Part shown: positions 51,201 to 61,832 of the stretch, piece by piece
Layout of the letters: each line of letters opens with the position of its first letter
Numbering within the stretch: position 1 is the first letter of the stretch
Assembly (NCBI RefSeq): GCF_007655135.1
Contig: NC_045128.1
Location: 12,850,230-12,914,229 of the forward strand
Direction of reading: 5' to 3'
DNA from: Punica granatum
Lineage: Eukaryota; Streptophyta; Magnoliopsida; Myrtales; Lythraceae
Length of the DNA stretch: 64,000 nucleotides
Notes under the pieces: model-generated
Database searches by the model: none
What the model was told of the DNA's origin: nothing
The model's input: the letters and a program-made list of their open reading frames with translations, nothing else
Made by a program: the position numbers and the translations under genes

Positions 51201-51238
51201 CATGCGTGCCCTGACGAGACGAAATTCGGGTGCGCACA
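48222..51238 (+). repeat. 5' LTR of Ogre/Tat element
   Basis: 3,017 bp from TGTCAGCACCTAATTTCGG to GGGTGCGCACA. Contains GC-rich GGGCAGGCCGGGCAG motifs at 48365-48490, a GC-rich block to about 49030, and degenerate repeats of TTTCCAATCAGTCC/TTTCAGTTTAGTCC at about 49290-49700 with a period of about 155 bp. The inner GTCGATCACGGGATCC region (about 50636) is related to the antisense remnant at 16120-16215. The matching 3' LTR lies outside the window. Confidence 0.8.
49290..49740. repeat. ~155-bp degenerate tandem repeat in Ogre LTR
   Basis: CATTTTATTATTTTCCAATC at 49312 recurs as CATTTTACTATTTTCCAATC at 49467. Each is followed by TTTTCA...GTTTCAGTTTAGTCC(C/T)GGG. Further, more diverged units follow to about 49740. 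Confidence 0.75.
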
Positions 51239-51241
51239 GCT

Positions 51242-51259
51242 TGGCGACTCCACTGGGGA
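51242..51259 (+). other. Primer-binding site (tRNA-Arg type)
   Basis: TGGCGACTCCACTGGGGA, three bases after the LTR end. This matches the form of PBS known from Ogre elements. Confidence 0.85.
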
Positions 51260-51816
51260 GTTTTAGAGGGTTCGGGCTCGTTCTCGCTTGTTTTGTTTGC
51301 TTGTTTATTTACCGCTTTCTGTAATTTCCCGCTTATCTACTTTACGCACTTTCATTTATGCATTCGCATTGCATATCATACTAGATTCAGGTACCTACGG
51401 GTCGCGTCCCACGACCGATTTTAGGAAACACAGGTTAGATAGGGGTTCCGAGTAAGGGTACGTCGCATGGTTGGACCGTCGATTAGGCCCCCAAAGATCC
51501 CCGCTCGATTTCAAGGAATTGACACCCTTGAATTGGGAGCCCCCATCCTTACGTAACACGGTCCCTGTAGTACTAAAATCATGCATTCTGCAGGAGCTCC
51601 ACGCTATCCTCCAACCCGACTCCAACAACAGTCCTTGAGTCGGTCTGCGCGCCAATTTGAATTTTTTCTGTTCTTGAGAGAGATGCGCGATATATACTAT
51701 TCATTAAGCCGTGGGCATTTTTTATTTTCTACATGCATGCATCATCCAATTTCAAAATTAGGGTGTCATTTGTATTGACTAGTCTTAAGTCGATTTTCCT
51801 TTCATCTTGGTAAGGG

Positions 51817-53307
51817 ATGTCACGCCCGGTCTCCTGCCCGGGCCTCGACAGAGTCACACCACCGCTCGAGGAGATTACCCGTATATGGGGAGCATTACGC
51901 CCAGTCGACCGCCGTTACATCTCTGCGTTCATAGGGGATATCCCTTTGCTGGCTACTCGGCAAGTTGATTGGAATTTCCTCGAAGCCGCCATCGCATTCT
52001 GGAACCCAAGTCACGCCGTCTTCGACATACAGGGTACTGAGCTCACGCCAACCATCGAGGAGTACCGAACACTCATCGCTCGAACCACAGTTGTCCACGG
52101 CATTGTAGAACCCAATTTCCACACCGCCCGATCAACCCTAGTCTCACGCCTACTCGGGGTTCCCACGACTCGTTTGAATGCTGAACTCGCATACTCCAGC
52201 AGCACGGAGATTGCAATCGAGAAACTCCTCTTTTTTATTGAGTCCCGAGCGCATAGGGTCCAGGGGGATTTTCTTCGAAAAGATTTATGTCATGCTGTTA
52301 TATTGCTAATTTTTGGGACCCTCTTATTCCATCGCTCACATAGTCTTATCGATGCGGCCTTGGCCAGCGTTGTCCTCCAAGTGGTCGGGGGGCGTGGTTA
52401 TGAGGTAGCCCTCGTGGCTGAGACCATTCGGTTCCTCGACCGCGTCTTGAGAACATGCGACCGAAGGATAAAAGGATCCCCTATGCTTTTACAAATTTGG
52501 CTCCAAAGTCACGCAAACCCTCTGCGTCTGATGCGCTCGATTATGTATTTTAATGGTCCAGAGTCAATTATTTCTCGATTGCTACCCCTCCTGCGTGTGG
52601 AAGAACGCAAGGTCTCTGAGTGGATCAAATTTTTTCGTGAAATAGTACCTAGGGGCTTCAAGTGGCGTGCCGCGTGGATGCCACCCGGACCCATGGCCCT
52701 TAGGTGTCCTGATTTTTATGGTGTCCCACTCATGAGTCATGTGGGGTCCACCACTTATTTTCCGGCGCGAGTAATGAGGCAGCTCGGTGGCTTACAAACG
52801 GTCCCCGAGGATACAGCGCGAACTAGATTTGAACATACTTGGCGGGAGGATCAGACACCCCCAGATCGCCAAAGTAACATTGAACAGATCCTGGATGCAT
52901 GGCGAACTGTGATTACCGAGCTTCCATACTTCCCCGAGCATCCGACCCTTGATGAGCGAGATTTCCAGGCTACAGAAGAATACATCATTCGCTTTTACCG
53001 ATGGGGTCCAGCAGCACACGAGGATCTCGTCAACTCTCCGCGAGTCAGAGATAGCGGGTCACCCGGCGCAACTCCCACTCCGAATATGGCCATCCAAGCC
53101 GAGCTCACTCATCTCAGAGCCGAAAGAGATCGTCTTCGTCGAGAAGTCGCAGAGAGGGATGAGCAGCTTGTTGATCAGCGTCAACTACAAAGAGAGCTTG
53201 CCCAGACCCGTGTCGAGCTACAGAGGCGCGATCAGGAATTGGCACGAGCAAACGCCGCTTTGGAGAGGTCCAGGAAAAGGGCCCGTGGGGGTACATATAC
53301 ACCCTAG
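51817..53307 (+). CDS. Ogre/Tat ORF1 protein (DUF7745/plant-mobile-domain-like)
   Basis: Intact 496-codon frame between the PBS and the (off-window) gag-pol. Residues ~20-400 resemble the plant ORF1 proteins carried by Ogre/Tat elements (aminotransferase-like plant mobile domain / DUF7745 type): IWGALRPVDRRYISAFIGD near the start, FWNPSHAVFDIQGTELTPT near 70, FRHAVILLIF-type helix near 160, FREIVPRGFKWRAAWMPPG near 275. Residues ~425-490 form a heptad-rich coiled coil (ELTHLRAERDRLRREVAERD ... ELARANAALERSRKRAR) ending in a basic tail. ORF1 function in these elements is not known. No stops or shifts, in contrast to the copia frames here. Confidence 0.8.
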   Translation: MSRPVSCPGLDRVTPPLEEITRIWGALRPVDRRYISAFIGDIPLLATRQVDWNFLEAAIAFWNPSHAVFDIQGTELTPTIEEYRTLIARTTVVHGIVEPNFHTARSTLVSRLLGVPTTRLNAELAYSSSTEIAIEKLLFFIESRAHRVQGDFLRKDLCHAVILLIFGTLLFHRSHSLIDAALASVVLQVVGGRGYEVALVAETIRFLDRVLRTCDRRIKGSPMLLQIWLQSHANPLRLMRSIMYFNGPESIISRLLPLLRVEERKVSEWIKFFREIVPRGFKWRAAWMPPGPMALRCPDFYGVPLMSHVGSTTYFPARVMRQLGGLQTVPEDTARTRFEHTWREDQTPPDRQSNIEQILDAWRTVITELPYFPEHPTLDERDFQATEEYIIRFYRWGPAAHEDLVNSPRVRDSGSPGATPTPNMAIQAELTHLRAERDRLRREVAERDEQLVDQRQLQRELAQTRVELQRRDQELARANAALERSRKRARGGTYTP

Positions 53308-53779
53308 GATAGACACCCCTGCCAGACCCTCGAACTAGGACTTTCCATGGCGACGGTCGCTTGCACCTCGGGCACGTTGGAAAATCGACTTAGGACTTCA
53401 ATTTCAAAACTTGCATTGTACTTTGAACTTATCGAGTCAATGTGAATGACAACATTAGCTTTTGGAAAACTCACGCATCGCATGCATCCTACTCATTTAT
53501 TGTTTTGCATAACAACTAACATCTCACCATACAAGTGAGTGAAGACCTCCTTCGCAAGTAGACTAACAGCGATCTTTACTCTTCCCCCACGGCAAGGCAA
53601 GCCGTGGCTCGAGGACCGATGCACCTTCCTTGGCAAAGCTAGCTTCTCTCTAACTCCACGCAATCAAGCGTTATTGCGTGATTGTACACATCTTTTCGCG
53701 CAACTGAGCACATCCACCAGCACAACCGAGTGCGTCCTCCCACGTCGTGCGAGCATGCCTTCACTTTACCCGTGCATAC
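53308..53779 (+). other. Ogre non-coding region after ORF1
   Basis: Non-coding spacer of the element between ORF1 and gag. Short open frames (53539-53844) have no domain. Interrupted at 53780 by the copia insertion. Confidence 0.5.
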
Positions 53780-55473
53780 TGCTAGTTTCACGGGGCGCAA
53801 CGGAAAGGAAAAAGGAACAGAAATTCAAAATTTCCTACCCGTGAAACTAATTCCAAGACCTACTAGAAGAATAAGAGTAAAATAAAAGCGTACCTGGAAT
53901 ATTTAAAATTGTCGACCAAGCGTCCCACGCGTGACGCCTCTACCGGTGTCCACACCGACTTTGTCGACGAGTCTTCGAGATCGGCGGTGCTAGCGACCAA
54001 CACTCGAAAGAAACACCGATGCAACACCCGAAAATTTTAAGACTAATGGACCTAATTTGAGTTGAACAATTCAACCCAAATTATATATATACTTTATATG
54101 CATATATATGCACGCACACATATATCAGCACATATAAATATGTGTTGCTTTTATATATAAAAAGTATATGCATATACACACATTATATATATCATATATA
54201 TATATATATTCTATGTACTCTGCCCCCCCTTTTATAAGCAACAGGGGAGGAAGCAATTTAAATCCCTGGCCGATGTGGGATAAGGAAAATCAAAGCTCCA
54301 AGTGACATGTGTCCAATTAAATGTTATTAAACCATTGGCCCATGTGTCACCGCATTAATCGTGCATCAATTTAGTCCATTTAATCTAATAAATCGGGTCT
54401 AATTAATCGACAAATTTAATCTTATTAAATATCCGATTAATTAGTCACATCCTAAATCATCTAATCTCTATTAGACGATTTTATTTGTTTCAAAATATCT
54501 CGTCAATTTAGTCGTAGTGTGTGACCCTGTAGGTTCCCAATTACGTTGATAGTAATATCAAAATCTCTATTTCAATATTACAAACAGTGAGCGGCATCTA
54601 GCAACGCATCACCGTTACTCAAGTAATCGGAAAGTCAATTTCTCGACGAACCTCGTGACCTATATTACCGTGTAATATAATCCATTGTCCCCTATATCTC
54701 TATTGAGCCCAAGGCATGGTCGATGACATCCTTGTATGGCTCAATATTTCTCTTTCTTGGTTTACCGGTTAAGTCTATCAGAACAAATGAGCTCGATATC
54801 GTTATATCGACTCATTTGGGTATGCATACACTTTTAGACTTAACCACCAAGTGGCCGTGAGATATCGCTCCCGTTTCGTAGGAGGGACAAATTCTATTTT
54901 GATCACTCACATTCCTCTCCATGCTCTGTGGTATACCCAATAACTGTCTTTATAACCATCTTGTTACAGTGGCGTTTGACAGTATCAAAGTATATGACAT
55001 TACATGTAGGAATCTATGGTGACCTCAAGTCAAAGGACCATTACACTATAGTCACTTTGAGATATGCTAATGACAATCACGTAACAACCCATGTAGCAAT
55101 CTCATGGTGGGTCAGTCCAATACACATTACTCTTAATGTATACATGTGGTGTGATTTGATATCTCCATATCCATGACCTATGAGACTTGGTCATCAATCA
55201 ACACTCACACTAGTCTAACCGTATTATCGTTGTCCTAATTAACGATAATACTTTGACTATGGACATTTAGGAATAATGTTCATTAATTATAGGATCTCAC
55301 AATCAAGTCACACTTGATGCCTATTGAACCTACTATTCCAAGGACATTATTGTGTAAAATCATATTTAGCGCAATCTACACAATAACAGATATGCCTCGT
55401 AATATAATGAAATAGATATCATATTACAGAACTGATTATAGATTGCCTCTAGGGCATACACCAATTCCCAACA
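53780..55473 (-). repeat. 3' LTR of Angela-type element
   Basis: About 1.69 kb (TGCTAGTTTCACGGGG ... ATTCCCAACA on the plus strand). Contains a (TA)n stretch near 54080-54210 and matches 60143-61824. The outermost CCAACA is present only here. Confidence 0.92.
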
Positions 55474-55487
55474 ATCTCCCACTTGCA

Positions 55488-58400
55488 CTAGAGCCAATCT
55501 GGCATCTGTCTAATGCCAATAGATCTAGTGTGAGCCTCGTGCTTGCGCTGCACAAGAGGCTTCGTAAGTGGATCTGCGAGATTCTCATCTGTTGGTATTC
55601 TGCATATCTTCACATCTCCTCTGTAGATGATCTCGCGAATGAGATGGAAGCGTCTGAGTATATGTTTGGATCGCTGGTGAGACCTGGGTTCCTTAGCTTG
55701 CGCAATGGCTCCATTGTTGTCACAATAGAGATCCACTGGGTCTACGATGCTAGGAACCACAGCAAGTTCTGTCACGAACTTCTTGATCCAAACGGCCTCT
55801 TTTGCAGCGTTAGAGGCAGCAATATACTCGGCCTCTGTGGTAGAATTGGCTACTGTCTCTTGTTTGGAACTCTTCCAACTCACAGCACCTCCATTCAGGC
55901 AGAACACATACTCTGACTGCGATCTACTGTCGTCCTTATCGGTCTGGAAACTAGCATCGGTGTAACCTCTTACAACGAGCTCTTCTTCGCCTCCATATAC
56001 CAAAAACATCTCCTTAGTCCTTCGTAAGTACTTAAGGATGTTCTTTACTGCAATCCAGTGTCTTTCACCTGGATCTGATTGGTATCGACTCGTCATACTC
56101 AAAGCATACGAGACATCTGATCGAGTGCATAACATAGCATACATGATGGATCCAATAGCTGACGCATATGGAATCCTATTCATGCGGTCCCTCTCCTCTC
56201 GAGTAGAAGGACACTGAGCCTTCGAAAGGCTTATGCCATGTAACATAGGCAGCGACCCTTTCTTAGAATCCTGCATGCTAAATTGCCGAAGCACTTTATC
56301 TATGTATGCACTCTGACTTAAGCCAAGCAGTCTCCTGGATCTATCTCTATAGATCCTGATACCTAGCACGTAGGTAGCTTCGCCTAAGTCCTTCATAGAG
56401 AAACACCTTCCCAACCAAGTCTTCACAGACTGTAAGGAAGGAATGTCATTCCCGATCAGAAGTATGTCATCTACATATAACACCAGGAAGATTACTATGC
56501 TCCCACTAACCTTTTGTAAACACAGGGTTCATCTTCATTCTTGATGAAACCAAACTCTTTGATTGCATCATCAAAACGAAGATTCCAGCTCCTAGAAGCT
56601 TGCTTCAGCCCATAAATAGACCGTTGTAGCTTACAAACTTTTCTGGCACTATGTGGATCGACAAAACCCTCAGGTTGCGTCATATACACATCCTCGAGGA
56701 GATTCCCGTTTAGGAAAGCAGTTTTGACATCCATTTGCCAGATCTCATAATCATAATAAGCTGCAATTGCAAGCAAGATCCTTATGGATTTAAGCATAGC
56801 CACCGGGGAAAAGTTTCGTCATAGTCAATACCATGAACTTGTCTAAAACCTTTTGCCACAAGTCGGCCCTTAAAGGTAATCACATTACCGTCCATATCAG
56901 TCTTCTTCTTGAAGACCCACTTACACCCAATGGGTTTTGCCCCTTCAGGTGGATCAACCAAAGTCCATACTTGGTTAGTGTACATGGACTCCATCTCAGA
57001 TCTCATGGCCTCCAGCCATTTCTCAGAGTCATGGCCTATTACGGCTTCCGCATAGGTTGTAGGCTCATCATTATCTATGAGCAATACGTCATTGTCTTGA
57101 GTCACGAGAAATCCATATCTCTCGGGCTCATGACGTATCCTACTAGACCTACGAGGCTCCTGTGTCACTTGTGTAGAAGATTGTGCCACAACAACTTGTG
57201 GTACTTGTTCTGCAACATCGCCCGTCGATTGGTCAATGTCATTTTGTGGTAGAACTTCCCCAAGTTCTAATTTCCTCCCACTAGTTCCTTTGGAGAGAAA
57301 CTCTTTCTCAAGGAATACCGCAGTTCGAGCGACAAACACTTTGCCCTCGATGGGATTATAGAAATAGTATCCTCGAGTTTTCCTTAGGATACCCCACAAA
57401 GTAACATTTGTCCGATTTAGGGCCAAGCTTATCCGAAGACAATCTCTTCACATAAGCTTCGCAACCCCATATCTTTAGAAAAGACATCTTGGGACGCTTC
57501 CCATACCACATCTCATATGGTGTCCTTTCAACTGATTTCGACGGAGCATTGTTTAATATGAGAGCAGCTGTCTGTAGAGCATATCCCCAGAAGGAGTCAG
57601 GTAAGTTTGCATGACTCATCAAAGATCGAACCATATCTAATAAAGTTCGATTCCTCCTTTCAGCTACACCATTCCACTGTGGTGTTCCAGGTGGAGTCAG
57701 TTGAGATAAAATCCCACACTGTTTAAGATAGTCAGCGAACTCATAGCTCAAATATTCACCTCCTCGATCTGATCGAAGAACTTTAATGCTCTTACCCAAC
57801 TGATTCTCCACTTCATTCTTAAATTCTTTGAACTTTTCAAAGGATTCAGATTTGTGTTTCATCAAATACACATATCCAAATCTACTGAAATCATCAGTAA
57901 ATGTAATGAAGTAGAGATACCCACCTCTAGCAAGCTTGTTCACTGGTCCACATACATCAGTATGTATGAGAGCCAGATGATCACTAGCTCGCTCACCTTT
58001 TCCGGTAAAAGGGGCCTTAGTCATTTTCCCCATTAAGCAAGGTTCGCATGTCTCGATCGATTCTAAATCAAACGAGTCCAATAATCCATCCTTATGGAGT
58101 CTAGAGATGCGATTCTCGCTAATATGGCCTAAACGACAATGCCAGAGGTAAGTCGGGTTCGAATCATTAGATTTGAGCCGTTTGGTTTCCACATTATAAA
58201 TAGGCGTATCTAGATCAAGAACATACAGACCATTACTTAAATGTGCACTGCCATAATATACATCATTCATGTACATAGAACAACACTTGTTCTTGATAGT
58301 GAAACAAAATCCCTTCTTGTCCAAACAAGAAACAGATATTATGTTTCTACTAATAGCAGGTACATAATAACAGTCGTTAAGATCTAATACTAGCCCAGTA

Positions 58401-59440
58401 GGCAAAACTAGGTGATAAGTCCCTACAGTTAATGTTGCAACTCTTGCTCCATTTCCAACTCGTAGGTCCACCTCGCCCTTTGCCAACGATCTACTGTTCT
58501 TTAGGTCCTGCATATTTCCACAAATATGAGCACCACACCCGGTATCTAATACCCAAGATGTAGAAGTAGTAGATACATTGATCTCTATAACATGGATACC
58601 TGAAGTAGAAGTCTCACTTCCCTTCTTCTTCTTCAACTCCTCTAGGTATACCTTACAATTCCGCTTCCAATGTCCAGTGTTGCCACAATGGAAGCAGTAA
58701 TCATTCTTCGCCACCTTGGCTTTAGGCTTCAACGTACCCAAGTCATACTTGGATGCACCTTTAGCCCTCTTGCCTTTACTCTTGCCCTTGCCCTTTCTTT
58801 TGGTCCCCTGGACCATTAGAACGGACATCCCCTTACTGATATCATGCTCAGCTGTTCTCAACATGTTAAGCAATTCAGGCAATGGTTTATTATAGTCATT
58901 CATATTATAGCTCATAATGAACTGACTATAACTGCTGGGCAGTGACTGTAGGACTAAATCTGTGGCCAACTCTTGACCCAGAGGAAATCCCAGTCTTCCC
59001 AGAGTCTCGACGTACCCAATCATCTTGAGTACATGAAGACCCACTGGGCTACCCTCAGTCAACCTTGCCTGAAAAAGTGCTTTAGAGATCTCGAATCTCT
59101 CATGTCGGGCCTGCTCTTGATAGAGTTGCCTGAGATGCACGATCATATCGTACGCCATCATGTTCTCGTGTTGCTTCTGAAGCTCCGAGTCCATGGTGAC
59201 TAACATGAGACATCCGACGTTTACGGCATCATCATGATGCTTACTATAAGCATCTTTCTCAGCTTGGGGGGCATCGTCAGGTGGTGACTCAAGAAGAGGT
59301 TGCTCTAAGACATATAGTTTCTTTTCTTGGGTGAGAACAATTCTCAAGTTTCGATACCAACCAAGGAAATTATTCCCTGACAGTTTGTCCTTATCAAGGA
59401 CGGATCGCAAACAGAAAATACTAGAAGTGCTCCCTGCCAT
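55488..59440 (-). pseudogene. Angela-type gag-pol, three frameshifts
   Basis: Polyprotein of the copia element, reading from ATG 59440. In order: gag (LSGNNFLGWYRNLRIVLTQE), CCHC knuckle CFHCGNTGHWKRNC (about 58690-58650), protease WVLDTGCGAHICG (about 58555), integrase with HTDVCGP, RSDRGGEY and NGVAERRN (about 58000-57650), reverse transcriptase with MDVKTAFLNG and YVDDILLIGND (about 56725 and 56480), RNase H with GYTDASFQTDKDDSRS (about 55965), and the tail ending 55488. The frame shifts at about 57380-57420, about 56800 and about 56500 (the last is one A short in a run of A before the VSGS codons). No other damage is seen. An in-frame ATG at 59521 lies further upstream, but 59440 matches the family's usual start. 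Confidence 0.9.
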
Positions 59441-60127
59441 GGTAACTACCACAGAAATATGCAAAATAAGTATTACGACACAACAATATTTAATGAGGAC
59501 TTTATTAAATATTGCTCCCACTATTTATATCAAATCAATGACCCTCACCATTGATTCAGAGAATATCATTCTCATAGTAGCTCAAGATCCATATCTCACC
59601 AAGCTCTGAGTCAGCGAGGGCTGATTCACCCAGAACTGGCTATTTAGGTAGGGAACTCACTTTCCCAATTGCATCACATGCAACTCTTGATTAGTTGGGT
59701 GAATAACTCCTTATTCAAATTTATCTTGTAGATCGATGCCCAACTACATGCTTCTGAACTCCTAATCCTATTAGGCTTGCTCAGTTAAGTCCGACCCATT
59801 GGTAAACACCACGTCTTACTAGGATAGATGAGGGCATCCTGCGAAGGCAAGGTCTACACACTCATCGATCTTGGTCTTGACGAGCGTTACACGGTGGAAG
59901 GATATGGACTTAATATTTTGAGGGATTTTATTAACATTTAATCGATCTCACCATACATTATTATGTAACCATTACATAATAGTCCACACGTATAACTATT
60001 ATACTAACACAACTAGGACATTGTCCATGTCTAACAGTCATGCACCGCAAATATCAAACATAATCATACCAGTACCAAGCATAAAATCATATTTTATGCT
60101 ATTATCTACTCAGATTCTAACTAGCTA

Positions 60128-60140
60128 GGCTCTGATACCA
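60128..60140 (-). other. Primer-binding site of Angela-type element
   Basis: TGGTATCAGAGCC on the minus strand, two bases after the 5' LTR end, complementary to the 3' end of initiator Met tRNA as in most copia elements. Confidence 0.9.
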
Positions 60141-60142
60141 AT

Positions 60143-61824
60143 TGCTAGTTTCACGGGGCGCAACGGAAACGAAAAAGGAACAGAAATTCAAAATTTCCTA
60201 CCCGTGAAACTAATTCCAAGACCTACTAGAAGAATAAGAGTAAATAAAAGCGTACCTGGAATATTTAAAATTGTCGACCAAGCGTCCCACGCGTGACGCC
60301 TCTACCGGTGTCCACACCGACTTTGTCGACGAGTCTTCGAGATCGGCGGTGCTAGCGACCAACACTCGAAAGAAACACCGATGCAACACCCGAAAATTTT
60401 AAGACTAATGGACCTAATTTGAGTTGAACAATTCAACCCAAATTATATATATACTTTATATGCATATATATGCACGCACACATATATCAGCACATATAAA
60501 TATGTGTTGCTTTTATATATAAAAAGTATATGCATATACACACATTATATATATCATATATATATATTCTATGTACTCTGCCCCCCTTTTATAAGCAACA
60601 GGGGAGGAAGCAATTTAAATCCCTGGCCGATGTGGGATAAGGAAAATCAAAGCTCCAAGTGACATGTGTCCAATTAAATGTTATTAAACCATTGGCCCAT
60701 GTGTCACCGCATTAATCGTGCATCAATTTAGTCCATTTAATCTAATAAATCGGGTCTAATTAATCGACAAATTTAATCTCATTAAATATCCGATTAATTA
60801 GTCACATCCTAAATCATCTAATCTCTATTAGACGATTTTATTTTTTTCAAAATATCTCGTCAATTTAGTCGTAGTGTGTGACCCTGTAGGTTCCCAATTA
60901 CGTTGATAGTAATATCAAAATCTCTATTTCAATATTACAAACAGTGAGCGGCATCTAGCAATGCATCACCGTTACTCAAGTAATCGGAAAGTCAATTTCT
61001 CGACGAACCTCGTGACCTATATTATCGTGTAATATAATCCATTGTCCCCTATATCTCTATTGAGCCCAAGGCATGGTCGATGACATCCTTGTATGGCTCA
61101 ATATTTCTCTTTCTTGGTTTACCGGTTAAGTCTATCAGAACAAATGAGCTCGATATCGTTATATCGACTCATTTGGGTATGCATACACTTTTAGACTTAA
61201 CCACCAAGTGGCCGTGAGATATCGCTCCCGTTTCGTAGGAGGGACAAATTCTATTTTGATCACTCACATTCCTCTCCATGCTCTGTGGTATACCCAATAA
61301 CTGTCTTTATAACCATCTTGTTACAGTGGCGTTTGACAGTATCAAAGTATATGACATTACATGTAGGAATCTATGGTGACCTCAAGTCAAAGGACCATTA
61401 CACTATAGTCACTTTGAGATATGCTAATGACAGTCACGTAACAACCCATGTAGCAATCTCATGGTGGGTCAGTCCAATACACATTACTCTTAATGTATAC
61501 ATGTGGTGTGATTTGATATCTCCATATCCATGACCTATGAGACTTGGTCATCAATCAACACTCACACTAGTCTAACCGTATTATCGTTGTCCTAATTAAC
61601 GATAATACTTTGACTATGGACATTTAGGAATAATGTTCATTAATTATAGGATCTCACAATCAAGTCACACTTGATGCCTATTGAACCTACTATTCCAAGG
61701 ACATTATTGTGTAAAATCATATTTAGCGCAATCTACACAATAACAGATATGCCTCGTAATATAATGAAATAGATATCATATTACAGAACTGATTATAGAT
61801 TGCCTCTAGGGCATACACCAATTC
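60143..61824 (-). repeat. 5' LTR of Angela-type element
   Basis: 1,682 bp matching 53780-55467. At its outer end the terminal CCAACA of the other LTR is missing; ATTC is followed directly by the GTGCATAC flank. Confidence 0.92.
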
Positions 61825-61832
61825 GTGCATAC

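Larger units (their letters stand above)
48222..53779 (+). mobile_element. Ogre/Tat Ty3-gypsy retrotransposon, left part
   Basis: 5' LTR 48222-51238, primer-binding site 51242-51259, leader, ORF1 51817-53307 and non-coding DNA to the point where an Angela-type copia element is inserted (53780). It resumes at about 61833. Gag-pol is not reached inside the window. The long LTR, the PBS of the tRNA-Arg type and an ORF before gag are together diagnostic of the Ogre/Tat lineage. Confidence 0.85.
53780..61824 (-). mobile_element. Angela-type Ty1/copia retrotransposon (young)
   Basis: Complete minus-strand element: 5' LTR 61824-60143, PBS TGGTATCAGAGCC (60140-60128, initiator-Met type), gag-pol 59440-55488 with three frameshifts, polypurine tract GTGGGAGATTGT just before the 3' LTR, and 3' LTR 55473-53780. 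LTR start TGTTGGGAATTGG ... TATGCCCTAGAGGCAATC fits Angela/Tork elements. Inserted in the Ogre element; flanked by GTGCATAC on both sides. By eye the LTRs differ by about six substitutions in 1.68 kb, so insertion is very recent. Confidence 0.92.
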
